A DNA stretch of 64,000 nucleotides from Alicyclobacillaceae bacterium (GCA_029961045.1 JASBVN010000022.1:1-64000), one strand, 5' to 3'; shown: positions 38,369 to 47,200, counted from the stretch's first letter. The notes: generated from the letters alone by a model not told the origin. Numbers and translations: made by a program.

Positions 38369-39288
38369 TCCTGGGAAAGCGGCTTCGGGTGGGAATCCAT
38401 TTGGACCGAGACCGGATGTTTGCCGTACTGATGCGGTTTCGCGGGAGATTTAAGGAAGTGGTGCAACACGCCGAGCTGCCCGCCGCCGACGGCTACCTCG
38501 AAGGGGACGGGCGGCCGGCGGAGGAGGCGGCGGCCCGCCTGGCCGAAGTCATGGAACAGTTCGGCGCCAAGGGAACTCCGGTGGATGTGGTGGCCCACGT
38601 ACCGTCGCTCCTCATCCGGACGTTCGATTTGCCCGCGATGTCGGAGCGCGAACTGGGCAAAGCGCTCGTGTACGAAGTTCCACGCCGCGTCGTCCTTCCG
38701 GCCGAAGAATTTCTCTCGGACTGTGTGCCCGTGCAGAAGGACGGCGGCTGGACGGTCATCGCCGTGTCCGTGCACAAGGCGGTGGTCGAGCGCATCCGGA
38801 AGTTTACGCTCATGGCGGGGATCCGGCGGTGCCGCCTGGACATCGAACCTTTTGCCGCGTGGCGGGTGGTGCCGGGCGGCGACCGGCTGTCGGAAACGTA
38901 TCTCATGGCGGCGGTGACGGAATCCCAAGCCATGATCTGCGTATGGGAAGGGCGCGTGTTGCACCGGGCCCGGTACGTGCGGGTGGAGGATTGGGATGTG
39001 GGGAGGTCGGAACTGTTGGAGCAGATGAGGTTGACCTGGCAATACGGCGGGTCGTTCTCCGGCGGTCCTGAAGGGGCTCCGGCGTCGTCCATCGTCGTGT
39101 TGGGGGGCAGGCGGGCCGCGGAAGTGGCGCATTTTTTGGAAGAAGCCGCCGGTGTCCGGGCGATCGTCGTGGATCCGACGGCCCAGGTGGTGTGCCGGAC
39201 TTCCGACAGTTTTCATCGCGTCAAGGAAGCGGGGCTGTTCGCAATGGGGGCGGCGCTGTCAAGGGGGGGTTTTCGTGTGGCGACCTGA
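38365..39288 (+). CDS. pilM: PilM-like type IV pilus assembly protein
   Basis: A 307-residue cytoplasmic, actin-fold protein of the PilM type. PilM binds the N-terminal tail of PilN and links the alignment complex to the assembly machine. Supporting segments are VDVVAHVPSLLIRTFDLPAM, LGKALVYEVPRRVVLPAEEF, IAVSVHKAVVERIRKF and GIRRCRLDIEPFAAWRVV, which parallel PilM subdomains. Nucleotide-binding motifs are degenerate. The GTG start overlaps the preceding stop as GTGA. Its place directly before pilN and pilO is diagnostic. Confidence 0.85.
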   Translation: MILGKRLRVGIHLDRDRMFAVLMRFRGRFKEVVQHAELPAADGYLEGDGRPAEEAAARLAEVMEQFGAKGTPVDVVAHVPSLLIRTFDLPAMSERELGKALVYEVPRRVVLPAEEFLSDCVPVQKDGGWTVIAVSVHKAVVERIRKFTLMAGIRRCRLDIEPFAAWRVVPGGDRLSETYLMAAVTESQAMICVWEGRVLHRARYVRVEDWDVGRSELLEQMRLTWQYGGSFSGGPEGAPASSIVVLGGRRAAEVAHFLEEAAGVRAIVVDPTAQVVCRTSDSFHRVKEAGLFAMGAALSRGGFRVAT

Positions 39289-39904
39289 GCGAACGCCGGT
39301 CGGCGTCGATCTGTTTCATCCGCGGTACCCGGCCCCCGGGACCTCCCCGGGAGCGGAAGCGATCCGCATTCGGGGATTGCCGGTCGGGGCGGCGGGGGCT
39401 TGGTGGGCGGTGTCGGCCCTCGCGGCGGTCCTGGTGGCGGCGGGAGTCTACCAGGCGTGGAAACTGTACGACATTCAGCGGCGCGTCGAACGCATTTCCG
39501 ACCAACAGCGGCTGGCGGCGGCCCAACTGTCCGAGCAGGGTTTAGGCCTCGTCCCGGGGGTCCAAAAGGAACAGGTTTCTCCGTCGGATTGGAAAGACCT
39601 CGTCGATGACACGGAACTGCGCAACCGGGCTTTAAACCGGCTGTCCGCCGGCGCCAATGTGGAGGCGGTCCGGGCGGTGAGGGCGGCGGCCCCCGACGGG
39701 GGGCAAGTGTTGTCGGTGAAACGGTCGCCGGGAGGCCGGATCGAGGTGTTGGGGCGTGTCGCCGCCCCCGGGGACGCGGACCGGTGGGCCCGGAATTTGG
39801 CAAAAACGCTCGGGCTGCCCGAAGTGCGCCTGTCCGCGGTGGAGGTCCGGAAGGACGGCGTTGCGGTCGCCCTGTCCTTTGACGAAAAGGGGGGAGGACG
39901 GTGA
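39275..39904 (+). CDS. pilN: PilN-like type IV pilus assembly protein
   Basis: A 209-residue bitopic protein. A cytoplasmic tail with VGVDLFHPRYP, similar to the PilN segment that docks into PilM, is followed by a transmembrane helix (AWWAVSALAAVLVAAGVYQA), a coiled coil and a small ferredoxin-like domain (VLSVKRSPGGRIEVLGRVAA). GTG 39275 follows AAGGGGGGG and overlaps pilM by 14 bases. With PilM and PilO it forms the inner-membrane alignment complex. Confidence 0.85.
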   Translation: MWRPERTPVGVDLFHPRYPAPGTSPGAEAIRIRGLPVGAAGAWWAVSALAAVLVAAGVYQAWKLYDIQRRVERISDQQRLAAAQLSEQGLGLVPGVQKEQVSPSDWKDLVDDTELRNRALNRLSAGANVEAVRAVRAAAPDGGQVLSVKRSPGGRIEVLGRVAAPGDADRWARNLAKTLGLPEVRLSAVEVRKDGVAVALSFDEKGGGR

Positions 39905-40509
39905 CGGTCGGTGCGGGAAAATGGCTGGCTCCGATTGCGGTCGCCGGTATCCTCGTCGCCCTCTACGTATTCGGGTGGCAACATCCGTGGAAAGACAAAT
40001 ACGCGGCGGCCCAGGCCCGCCTACAGGTGATGGAAGGGGCCAGCCGGTCGCCGGAACGGCTGGCCGCCTCCAGAGCCGCGGTATTGGCGAAAATTCCGGC
40101 CTGGGAGGACGGCGTTCGATTGCACGAAAGCCTGCTCGATGCGGCGGGGAAAGCCGGGGTTGCGATCACCCGGATTCAGATGGGCGGCAGCTATGGTCTG
40201 CAAGGCGGGGATCCGGCGGTGTTCCGCATGCCGGTCAGTGTCGAGTGGACCGGGACCTGGGATGCGGGAGTGCAATTCGTGGCCGGGCTCTCGGAATTGC
40301 CGCGGGCGGTGACCAATGTTCAGTTTCAGATTTCCACTTCGTCCTTGACCGGCCAGGGCGGGCAGGGGCCTCTAGGGCCTGCCTCTGCGCCGGAGGGAAC
40401 CGCCTATGCGGGCAAGGTGGAATTCGACGCCCTCTGGTACCGGAAGGGGGCGAGTGTACCGGTGACGAATCCCGGCCGTTCGGCGGACGCCGCCAAGTCT
40501 GCTCCGTAA
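39901..40509 (+). CDS. pilO: PilO-like type IV pilus assembly protein
   Basis: A 202-residue bitopic protein. One N-terminal helix (WLAPIAVAGILVALYVFGWQ) is followed by a coiled coil and an extracytoplasmic domain (AGVAITRIQMGGSYGLQGGD). The size, topology and place after pilN identify it as PilO, the heterodimer partner of PilN. The GTG start overlaps the pilN stop as GTGA. It is the last gene of the operon; no PilP, PilQ or PilT follows, as expected for a Gram-positive without an outer membrane. Confidence 0.82.
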   Translation: MTVGAGKWLAPIAVAGILVALYVFGWQHPWKDKYAAAQARLQVMEGASRSPERLAASRAAVLAKIPAWEDGVRLHESLLDAAGKAGVAITRIQMGGSYGLQGGDPAVFRMPVSVEWTGTWDAGVQFVAGLSELPRAVTNVQFQISTSSLTGQGGQGPLGPASAPEGTAYAGKVEFDALWYRKGASVPVTNPGRSADAAKSAP

Positions 40510-40588
40510 CCCCTCAAAACGCCGGCTGATTTCGATTATATATAGAAGAGAGAAGAAAAGACGGCGGCCTGCGGGAGGGGGAGATTGG

Positions 40589-42271
40589 TTGAACGGTAGG
40601 AGGCTGGCGGTGGGGGGGCTTTGCGCGGCCCTCGTTCTGGCGTGGTGGGCGGGCACGGCTCCGGCGGGCGGAGAAGCGGCCCTCCGTTCCGCCCGGGCGT
40701 CCCCGTCCGGAGCGCCGGCGGGTCTCCCGGCCGCTTCGGTGTGGGAACCGTACGACCGGCCGGCTCAATACGCCGTGGTCAAGGAGGCGGATGTCCCGAT
40801 TCCCATGCGGGACGGGACGGTGTTGAAAGCCGACGTATACCGGCCGAAGGCTCCCGGCCGGTTTCCGGTGCTGTTGACCCAAACTCCCTACCGCAAGGAT
40901 GTGGTGGGGGGACACCTCTATTTTGTGGAGCGGGGATACGTGCACGTAGTGGTCGACGTCCGGGGTACGGGAAAATCCCAAGGAACGTGGGAAGCGTTCG
41001 GAGAGGCGGAGCAGCGGGACGGGTACGAATTGGTGGAATGGGCCGCACGGCAACCGTGGAGCGACGGAAACGTCGGCGGGTGGGGCGTGTCGTACGCGGC
41101 CGCCAACCAATTGCTGACGGCGGCCCAACAACCCCCGCACTTGAGGGCGATTTTCCCCATTGCTCCCGTGGCGGACGGGTACCGGGACATCGCTATGACG
41201 GGCGGGGCGGCCGATCTTTCTTTTATCCCGCTGTGGTTGGGACTTGTGCTGGGGGATTCATCCGGCGGGCCGGCGCCCATGCCGGTTGTCGCCTGGACCC
41301 GGGTGCTCCTCGGGGAGGATGTGGCCTACGACGGGCCATTCTGGCGGCTGCGGTCTCCCATCGAGGTCGCCGACCGGATTCGAGTGCCGGTGTTTATTGT
41401 CGGCGGTTTGCACGATCTTTTTCAACGGGGGGAGCCCCTGCTTTACGAGCGCCTGAAGACCCGGGTGCCGGCCAAGCTGTTGATGGGCAACTGGGCCCAC
41501 TTGAATCTGGGTGCGGGATTGCCGGCGGACGGGGTGCCTCCGCTGGACCGGATTGCCCTGCGGTGGTTTGACCAGTACGTCAAAGGGATGGACGCCGGTG
41601 CAGACCGGATGCCCTCCGTGACTCAATACGTGTTGGGGCGGGGCCGGTTTGAGGTGCAGCCGGACTGGCCTCATCCGGATCTGGCGGTGCGGCGGTTCTA
41701 TCTGCGTTCCGGCCGTGGACTCGACGTTCGACCGCCCGCAAAACCGGAGCCGGGCGACCGGGTGTTCCTCGCGGGGTTCAGCGGGACGGCGGGGGCGGAG
41801 GCGGCGTATACCACGCCGGCGCTCGACCGCGACCTGTTTGTGTCCGGACCGATCGCGGCGCATCTTTGGGTATCGACGACCGGCCGGGACGCGGTTTTGC
41901 GGGTGAGGGTGGAGGACGTATCTCCGGACGGGCGGGTGGAAGAGCTCACCGCGGGGCGGTTGGTGTTGTCGCTCCGGGCGGTGGATCCCGCGAAGAGCCG
42001 GATCGTGCACGGGGAAATGATCCAACCCTGGCATCCGTTTACGAAGGAGTCGCGACTGCCGGTGGAATCCGGGGTGCCGGTGCCGGTCGACGTGGAAATT
42101 TTTCCGACGAACGGAGTGATCCGCGCGGGCCATGCCCTGCGGATCTCCATTTCGGCCTCTCCGGTACCTCGATTGGCGCTGCCGGACGCGGTGGCGTCCT
42201 TGGGCGCGACGGTGGACATCCTCCACGATCCGATCCACCCGTCCTTTGTCCGCCTTCCGGTTCTGCCTTGA
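40589..42271 (+). CDS. Secreted CocE/NonD family hydrolase
   Basis: A 560-residue exported alpha/beta hydrolase of the X-Pro dipeptidyl-peptidase S15/CocE group. A signal peptide covers about residues 1-27 (LAVGGLCAALVLAWWAGTAP). The catalytic triad is visible: S168 in GGWGVSYAAANQ, D276 in FIVGGLHDLF and H304 in MGNWAHLNL. A C-terminal jelly-roll domain follows (DRDLFVSGPIAAHLWVSTTG). Members cleave acyl esters or peptide bonds; the natural substrate here is unknown. The TTG start follows GGGAGGGGGAG. It appears monocistronic. Confidence 0.87.
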   Translation: MNGRRLAVGGLCAALVLAWWAGTAPAGGEAALRSARASPSGAPAGLPAASVWEPYDRPAQYAVVKEADVPIPMRDGTVLKADVYRPKAPGRFPVLLTQTPYRKDVVGGHLYFVERGYVHVVVDVRGTGKSQGTWEAFGEAEQRDGYELVEWAARQPWSDGNVGGWGVSYAAANQLLTAAQQPPHLRAIFPIAPVADGYRDIAMTGGAADLSFIPLWLGLVLGDSSGGPAPMPVVAWTRVLLGEDVAYDGPFWRLRSPIEVADRIRVPVFIVGGLHDLFQRGEPLLYERLKTRVPAKLLMGNWAHLNLGAGLPADGVPPLDRIALRWFDQYVKGMDAGADRMPSVTQYVLGRGRFEVQPDWPHPDLAVRRFYLRSGRGLDVRPPAKPEPGDRVFLAGFSGTAGAEAAYTTPALDRDLFVSGPIAAHLWVSTTGRDAVLRVRVEDVSPDGRVEELTAGRLVLSLRAVDPAKSRIVHGEMIQPWHPFTKESRLPVESGVPVPVDVEIFPTNGVIRAGHALRISISASPVPRLALPDAVASLGATVDILHDPIHPSFVRLPVLP

Positions 42272-42325
42272 TCCGGGAGGCGAAGTCGGCGGATCCGCCG
42301 CCGGGGGGACGCTGACCCGGTGAAG

Positions 42326-42366
42326 GAAGGCCGTGGGGCGGCCGGCCTTCGCCGGGCTTTTTTTGC
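42326..42366 (+). terminator. Terminator after the CocE-type hydrolase
   Basis: Stem GAAGGCCG/CGGCCTTC (42326-42333 with 42343-42350), then GCCGGGCTTTTTTTGC. Confidence 0.7.
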
Positions 42367-42373
42367 TTTGTGA

Positions 42374-43315
42374 TCATGCGCGGTCCGGGCCCCCGCTGTC
42401 CGCCATCTTTTTGGAGCCGGCGGTGTTGCCGGGCAGCAGGAAGGAGGCCGCCACCGACAGCCCGAGGATCGCGGCCACAATGGCCAGAGACACCAGCGGA
42501 TCGATGTGTACCACGTCGATGAGGAGCATTTTCGTCCCGATAAAAAGCAAGGTGGCCGTCAGCCCGTAGCGCAAAAACCGGATGAGCGGCAGCACCGCGC
42601 TGAACAGAAAATACAAGGACCGCAGGCCGATGATGGCGAATACGTTGGCGGTGTAGACAATGAACGGGTCTTGGGTGATGCCGAAAATCGCCGGGATCGA
42701 GTCGAGCGCGAACATCAGGTCCGCCGTTTCAATGAGCACCAGCGCCGCCAGCAGGGGGGTGGCCCACAGCCGTCCCTCGCGCCGGACGAAAAAGCGCGGT
42801 CCCTCGTAGGTCTCCGTCATGGGGAAAAGCTTCCTCAGCATCCGCAAGACGGGGTTCTTCTCCGGTTGGACTCCCCCTTCGTCGTGGCGCAGAAACCGCA
42901 GTCCGGTGACGATCAGGACGAGGCCGAACAGGTAGAGCAACCAGTGAAAGCGCTCGAGGAGGCCGGCGCCGGCCAGGATCATCACGCCCCGCATGGCGAT
43001 CGCCCCGAGCACGCCCCACAGCAAGATTCTCTGCCGGTAAGCTTCCGGCACGGCGAGGAACGAGAAGACGGCGATGAACACGAAAATGTTGTCCAAGCTG
43101 AGGGCATATTCCACCAAGTAGCCCGCGAAATACTCCGCTGCGGCGTCCCCGCCTTGGCGAAGGGCGAGCCACCCCCCGAAGAGCACGGCCAAGGCCACGT
43201 ATGCGGACGTCCGGATGAGCGCCTCCCGCGTTCCGGGAGCGGGGCGCCGCCTGCCCAACCCCAGGTCGAACAGGATGATGAGCACGAGAAGAGCATTCAA
43301 CCACAACCACGCCAC
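42374..43315 (-). CDS. TerC/Alx family membrane protein, probable Mn2+ exporter
   Basis: A 313-residue polytopic protein of the TerC family (Alx/MeeF-type). Nine or so helices are visible; the conserved acidic residues sit in YALSLDNIFVFIAVFSFLAV and LIETADLMFALDSIPAIFGI. TerC proteins export manganese, partly to metallate exoenzymes. I place the start at the GTG at 43315, with GGGAGGG seven bases upstream; the frame stays open for a further 174 bases but that stretch is a structured riboswitch. The riboswitch makes manganese export the best functional guess. Confidence 0.88.
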   Translation of the reverse strand: MAWLWLNALLVLIILFDLGLGRRRPAPGTREALIRTSAYVALAVLFGGWLALRQGGDAAAEYFAGYLVEYALSLDNIFVFIAVFSFLAVPEAYRQRILLWGVLGAIAMRGVMILAGAGLLERFHWLLYLFGLVLIVTGLRFLRHDEGGVQPEKNPVLRMLRKLFPMTETYEGPRFFVRREGRLWATPLLAALVLIETADLMFALDSIPAIFGITQDPFIVYTANVFAIIGLRSLYFLFSAVLPLIRFLRYGLTATLLFIGTKMLLIDVVHIDPLVSLAIVAAILGLSVAASFLLPGNTAGSKKMADSGGPDRA

Positions 43316-43342
43316 CGTGGATCCCTCCCCGAATAAAGAAAT

Positions 43343-43480
43343 GACCTTCGGGGCTTTGTGCCCCGAAGGTCTCACTTGCTCGTCCGAGCCCGGAGGACCG
43401 GGCGGCGATCGCGCGCCGGAATGACGGCCCTTCCGACCGCGGCCGGTTTTTGCCGCGGCAGCTACTCCCCTTCTGGAACC
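43343..43480 (-). promoter_or_regulatory. yybP-ykoY manganese riboswitch
   Basis: On the minus strand the 5' leader of the TerC gene carries AGAAGGGGAGTAGCTGCCG (GGGGAGTAGC at 43461-43470), then GTCATTCCGG (43416-43425) and GCAAGTGAGACCTTCGGGGC. All are signatures of the yybP-ykoY Mn2+ riboswitch. The 12-bp hairpin GACCTTCGGGGC/GCCCCGAAGGTC (43343-43371) directly downstream, followed by ATTTCTTT, is the likely expression platform. The start codon lies 28 bases further on. Metal specificity is inferred from the family. Confidence 0.88.
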
Positions 43481-43628
43481 TTTTTTCACCGTCTATCTTA
43501 ACGCAGGATGGGCGGGAAAACAAGCCGGTCTGCGGATTTGTCCGCCGGGTGGTACTATAGGAGGTGGAAGGGATTGTCCCGGGAGGGTTCGGTACCGCCG
43601 GTTGGAACGGTCCGGATCAAATACGGGG

Positions 43629-43664
43629 AAGCGCCGGCCGCGCACCGGAGTGCGGCCGGCGCTT
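43629..43664 (-). terminator. Hairpin after the cytochrome c gene
   Basis: A perfect 13-bp stem AAGCGCCGGCCGC/GCGGCCGGCGCTT (43629-43641 with 43652-43664), loop of 10. It lies 31 bases beyond the cytochrome stop codon. The T tract is poor, so strength is uncertain. Confidence 0.55.
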
Positions 43665-43694
43665 CCGGCCGGCGGACGAAAATCAAAGTCATTC

Positions 43695-44108
43695 TCATTT
43701 CTTGGCGGCGAGCCATTTGGCGAGGGCTTCGATTTCTTCGCCCTTGAGGGTGCTCTTGAAAGCCGGCATCATGCCGCCGCCGGTTTCGATCTTCTGTTTG
43801 ATTTGATCCTCGGACAGTTTGGAGCCCACCTTGTCCAGGGCGGGTCCCATGCCGCCTTCCAGGTTCATTCCGTGGCACGCCTGGCAATTCTGTTGGTAAA
43901 GCGCCGTGGCGTTTCCTTTGTTTTCACCGCCGGAACCCTGGGTGGATTGGCTCGAGGTGGACGAACCCGAGCTTGTAGAGGAGCTGCTTTGACCCGAAGA
44001 CGGGCTGGATGTGTTCGAAGCCCCTGTAGAGGGTTGGGAGGAGTTGGCTCCGCAGCCCGCCAGGACCAGCAGGGCTCCCGCGGCCAATATGGCCAGGGTT
44101 TTTTTCAC
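43695..44108 (-). CDS. Lipoprotein c-type cytochrome
   Basis: A 137-residue membrane-anchored cytochrome c. The leader KKTLAILAAGALLVLAGC has a lipobox (LAGC), so the mature protein is lipid-anchored outside the membrane. A Ser/Thr/Gly-rich linker leads to one haem domain with NCQACHGMNLEGGMGPAL and a distal Met in GGGMMPAF. It resembles CccB (cytochrome c551) of Bacillus, which passes electrons to terminal oxidases. GTG 44108 has GAGGAGGGA eight bases upstream. It appears monocistronic. Confidence 0.92.
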   Translation of the reverse strand: MKKTLAILAAGALLVLAGCGANSSQPSTGASNTSSPSSGQSSSSTSSGSSTSSQSTQGSGGENKGNATALYQQNCQACHGMNLEGGMGPALDKVGSKLSEDQIKQKIETGGGMMPAFKSTLKGEEIEALAKWLAAKK

Positions 44109-44214
44109 AGTTCGGTCCCTCCTCATTTGCAGTCTAGACAGAAGTCTAGCGGAGGGCGCGGGGCGCAGGAATGGCTGGTTTGGACTATATTTGTGAACGA
44201 AAGGAGAAAAGATC

Positions 44215-45609
44215 ATGAACGCGGATTTGACCGGACCGGTGCTGGCGTATGTCGAGCGGGAAAAGGACAGATTTCTGGAGGAATTGAAGGATTTTCTGCG
44301 GATTCCGAGCATCAGCGCTCTCCCGGCGCACAAGGGGGACGTAGAGCGGGCCGCCCGGTGGGTCGCCGGAGCGCTGGAGCGGGCGGGAATCCGGGGGGTT
44401 CGCCTGCTGGAGACGGCCGGCAACCCCGTGGTGTACGGAGAATGGGTGGGCAAGCCCGGTGCGCCGGTCGCACTCGTCTACGGCCACTACGACGTGCAGC
44501 CGGTGGATCCGCTGCACCTGTGGGAAACGCCGCCCTTTGAGCCGGCGATCCGGGACGGCAAGTTATACGCCAGGGGGGCCAGCGACGACAAGGGCCAGAT
44601 GTTTCTGCACATCAAGGCGGCGGAGGCGTGGCTCAAGGCGGTCGGGGAGCTCCCGGTGAACGTGAAGTTTTTCTTCGAAGGAGAAGAGGAAGTGGGAAGC
44701 GGGGCTTTGCCGGCGTGTCTTGAATCCAACCGGGACCTGTTGGCCGCCGACGTTCTGGTGGTCTCCGACACCGAGATGCTCGCGCCGGGGCGCCCCGCGA
44801 TTTGCTACGCCTTGCGCGGCATAGCGGCCTTGCAGATCGATGTGTACGGAGCGAAAAGCGATTTGCATTCGGGAATATACGGCGGCGGGGTGCCCAATCC
44901 GATCCACGCACTGGTGGAGATTCTGGCTTCGATGCGCGGGCCGGACGGCCGGATTCTGGTGGAGGGGTTCTACGACCGGGTCCGGCCCCTCGGTGCGGAG
45001 GAGCGGGTGGCCCTACGGGATGTGGGGGTCGACGAGGAAGCGGTGCGGCGGGAACTCGGAGTGGAGGAATTGGCCGGGGAGGCGGGGTATACCTATTATG
45101 AACGGACGACGGCGCGCCCGACCCTCGAGGTCAACGGGATTTACGGGGGATTTCAGGGAGAGGGCACGAAGACGGTGATTCCCGCCGAAGCCCACGCGAA
45201 AATCACGTGCCGTTTGGTGAGCGACCAGGAGCCGGAGGAAATCATGGATTTGATCGAGGCCCACGTGGCGAAACATACCCCGCGGGGGGTGAGAGTGGAA
45301 GTCCGGCGGTTTGACGGGGCCCGTCCCTTTGTCGCTTCCCTCGATCATCCGGCGATCCGGGCGGCGGTTTCCGCCTACGAGAAGGTGTACGGAGTCAAGC
45401 CGGCGTTTACCCGGATGGGCGGATCGATTCCGATCGTCGAGAGTTTTCACCGGATTCTCGGGTTGCCCGCGGTGCTCATGGGGTTCGGTCTGCCGGGCGA
45501 ACACTACCACGCGCCCAATGAACATTTTCATTTGGAGAATTTCGAGAAGGGAATCAGGACGGTCTGTCTCTACTGGTATGAATTGGCGAACAGCGGCCTG
45601 AAGGGGTGA
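44215..45609 (+). CDS. M20 family dipeptidase/deacylase
   Basis: A 464-residue M20-family metallopeptidase (ArgE/DapE/carnosinase-like). The two-zinc site is recognisable: VYGHYDVQPVDP, ARGASDDKGQMFLH, and the catalytic Glu pair in FFFEGEEEVGSG. Further ligands lie in LVVSDTEML and near the C-terminus in GLPGEHYHAPNEHF. The central lid domain mediates dimerisation (IYGGFQGEGTKTVIP). It is probably a cytosolic dipeptidase; exact substrate is unknown. The start follows GAAAGGAG. It is followed, with slight spacing, by a phosphoesterase. Confidence 0.92.
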   Translation: MNADLTGPVLAYVEREKDRFLEELKDFLRIPSISALPAHKGDVERAARWVAGALERAGIRGVRLLETAGNPVVYGEWVGKPGAPVALVYGHYDVQPVDPLHLWETPPFEPAIRDGKLYARGASDDKGQMFLHIKAAEAWLKAVGELPVNVKFFFEGEEEVGSGALPACLESNRDLLAADVLVVSDTEMLAPGRPAICYALRGIAALQIDVYGAKSDLHSGIYGGGVPNPIHALVEILASMRGPDGRILVEGFYDRVRPLGAEERVALRDVGVDEEAVRRELGVEELAGEAGYTYYERTTARPTLEVNGIYGGFQGEGTKTVIPAEAHAKITCRLVSDQEPEEIMDLIEAHVAKHTPRGVRVEVRRFDGARPFVASLDHPAIRAAVSAYEKVYGVKPAFTRMGGSIPIVESFHRILGLPAVLMGFGLPGEHYHAPNEHFHLENFEKGIRTVCLYWYELANSGLKG

Positions 45610-45614
45610 GGAGG

Positions 45615-46349
45615 ATGCGCATCGCATTTTTGTCCGACATTCACGGGAACGCGGCGGCTCTGGAAGCGGTGGTGGCCGACCTGCGGGAGAAGGGAGTCGA
45701 CCGGATTGCGGTGTTGGGGGATTTGGCGTACCGGGGGCCGGAGCCGGAGCGGGCGGTGGACCTCGTGCGGGAGCTGGCGGCGGACGGAGCCGAAGTGATC
45801 CAGGGCAATGCGGACCTGTGGGTCGTGCGCGGCGTCGAGGCCGGGGAGGTGCCGGACCGGTTTCTCGAGGGAATGAAAGCGGAGCGGGAGTGGACGGCGG
45901 AGCGCCTGTCCCCGGAGCAGATTAAATATCTGGAAGTCCTTCCGGCCGAGATGGAATGGGAGGCGGAGGGGGTGCGGATCCACGCCTTTCATGCCACCCC
46001 CACCAATCTGTTTACGGCGGTGCTTCCGGAGGCTTCCCCCGAGGTGTTGCGGGAGCGGATCATGGTGAAGCCCGCGGCGGATTTGTACGTGTACGCCCAC
46101 ATTCACCTGCCCTATGTGCGGTACGTGAACGGAAAATGCGTGGTGAACACCGGCAGTGTGGGGCTGCCCTTCGACGGGATGCCCCGGGCGTCCTACGCGT
46201 TGGTGGAGGCGGAGGCGGGGCGGTACCGGGTGACCTTGGAGCGGGTGCCGTACGACGTCGAGCGGGCGGCGAAACGGTACCGGGAGGCGGGGTATCCCAA
46301 TCCGGAAATGATCCGGGTGGTGCGGGAAGCGGTCAGTCCCTTCACGTGA
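45615..46349 (+). CDS. Metallophosphoesterase, YfcE/calcineurin-like
   Basis: A protein of about 244 residues with the two-metal calcineurin fold. Motifs in order: FLSDIHGNAAALEAV, AVLGDLAYRGPEPE, VIQGNADLWVV, then the His motifs HAFHATP and YVYAHIHLPYV. It is most like YfcE and related phosphodiesterases of small nucleotides; the substrate is unknown. The ATG at 45615 is preferred; a GTG at 45606 overlapping the upstream stop codon is possible. It is probably co-transcribed with the M20 peptidase. Confidence 0.9.
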   Translation: MRIAFLSDIHGNAAALEAVVADLREKGVDRIAVLGDLAYRGPEPERAVDLVRELAADGAEVIQGNADLWVVRGVEAGEVPDRFLEGMKAEREWTAERLSPEQIKYLEVLPAEMEWEAEGVRIHAFHATPTNLFTAVLPEASPEVLRERIMVKPAADLYVYAHIHLPYVRYVNGKCVVNTGSVGLPFDGMPRASYALVEAEAGRYRVTLERVPYDVERAAKRYREAGYPNPEMIRVVREAVSPFT

Positions 46350-46395
46350 GAGGGCAAAATCCGGAAGTATCGGGCTTGGGTGGCGGTGAAAGGCG

Positions 46396-46424
46396 GCCGG
46401 CCGGCGAGGAACGCGCCGGCCGGC
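46396..46424. terminator. GC-rich hairpin between convergent genes
   Basis: GCCGGCCGGCG/CGCCGGCCGGC (46396-46406 with 46414-46424), a perfect 11-bp stem between the phosphoesterase and spo0M. It lacks a T tract, so termination is tentative. Confidence 0.4.
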
Positions 46425-46444
46425 GGGGCCGGTGTAGGGTTCCC

Positions 46445-47200
46445 TCACACCAGGTTGCGAAAATGACGTTCGATAAAGCTTCGAATCGTTTCGGCCGCTT
46501 TTTCTTTCGACGCCAGCTCACTTGCCGTAAAGCGGAAGCCGCCCTTTTTTTCGTCTAAATCCAGCTCATCGGCGATCATCCCGAACAGCCCCTTGTTTTT
46601 CTTGTCGATCTCAAAAAAACCTTCCACGCCGGACCGGGTTTTGCGCGGATCGAACTGGAAAACCAGTTCGTCGAGCTGTCCGGACAACCATGAGGTGGGA
46701 GAAAAGTCGATCATTTGATGCCGCCCGTTGTACGCTTCCCGTTTGGGCACAAAGCCGAGCAGCGCAAACCCTTCGAGAAAGTTTTGCAGGAGCCCCGACG
46801 GCAACACCGTCACCGGGTCGCGGTCCTTCGCGTCGAACGCGGCGTCGATCTCCAAATTGGTGGCAAAATAGTACCGGGTGGTGACGGACGACACCGGAAT
46901 GCCCGCCGGAACCGCGAACTCGAACGGATAGGTTTTCGTTTCCCTGGGTTGGATGACAAAGGCGTCGCCGATTGCCTGCCGCGCCACAACTTCCTTGACG
47001 TGGCGGACGGCGTCGCCCGCTTTGTACTGCGACGTGACGACGAGGTTGACCTGGATCCCTTCGATGGACTGCTCCGTTTCGCCGCCCGCGACGGCGAGTT
47101 GTCCCCGCACGGTTTCGCCCATTCGCACCGCGCCGGTTTCGAGGATCAAATCGATTGAAGCCCCACCGATGCCGAGTTTCGACAAGAATTTTCTAAACAT
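46445..47200 (-). CDS. spo0M: Sporulation-control protein Spo0M
   Basis: A 251-residue Spo0M protein of the arrestin-like fold. It starts MFRKFLSKLGIGGASIDLIL and continues with the beta-sandwich pattern of the family, including TYPFEFAVPAGIPVSS and LGFVPKREAYNGRHQ. In Bacillus subtilis it affects sporulation, cell shape and cytoskeleton interaction, with an unclear mechanism. ATG 47200 has GAGGTGA upstream. Its presence supports a spore-forming host. It stands alone, divergent from the CRISPR operon. Confidence 0.94.
   Translation of the reverse strand: MFRKFLSKLGIGGASIDLILETGAVRMGETVRGQLAVAGGETEQSIEGIQVNLVVTSQYKAGDAVRHVKEVVARQAIGDAFVIQPRETKTYPFEFAVPAGIPVSSVTTRYYFATNLEIDAAFDAKDRDPVTVLPSGLLQNFLEGFALLGFVPKREAYNGRHQMIDFSPTSWLSGQLDELVFQFDPRKTRSGVEGFFEIDKKNKGLFGMIADELDLDEKKGGFRFTASELASKEKAAETIRSFIERHFRNLV

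Noticed and set aside
42326-42366. Shared bidirectional terminator for the TerC gene
   Set aside because: On the minus strand the hairpin lacks a following T run, so it is assigned only to the CocE-type hydrolase.
43316-43489. N-terminal extension of the TerC protein
   Set aside because: This stretch contains riboswitch signatures and a 12-bp hairpin, and the ribosome site lies further downstream.
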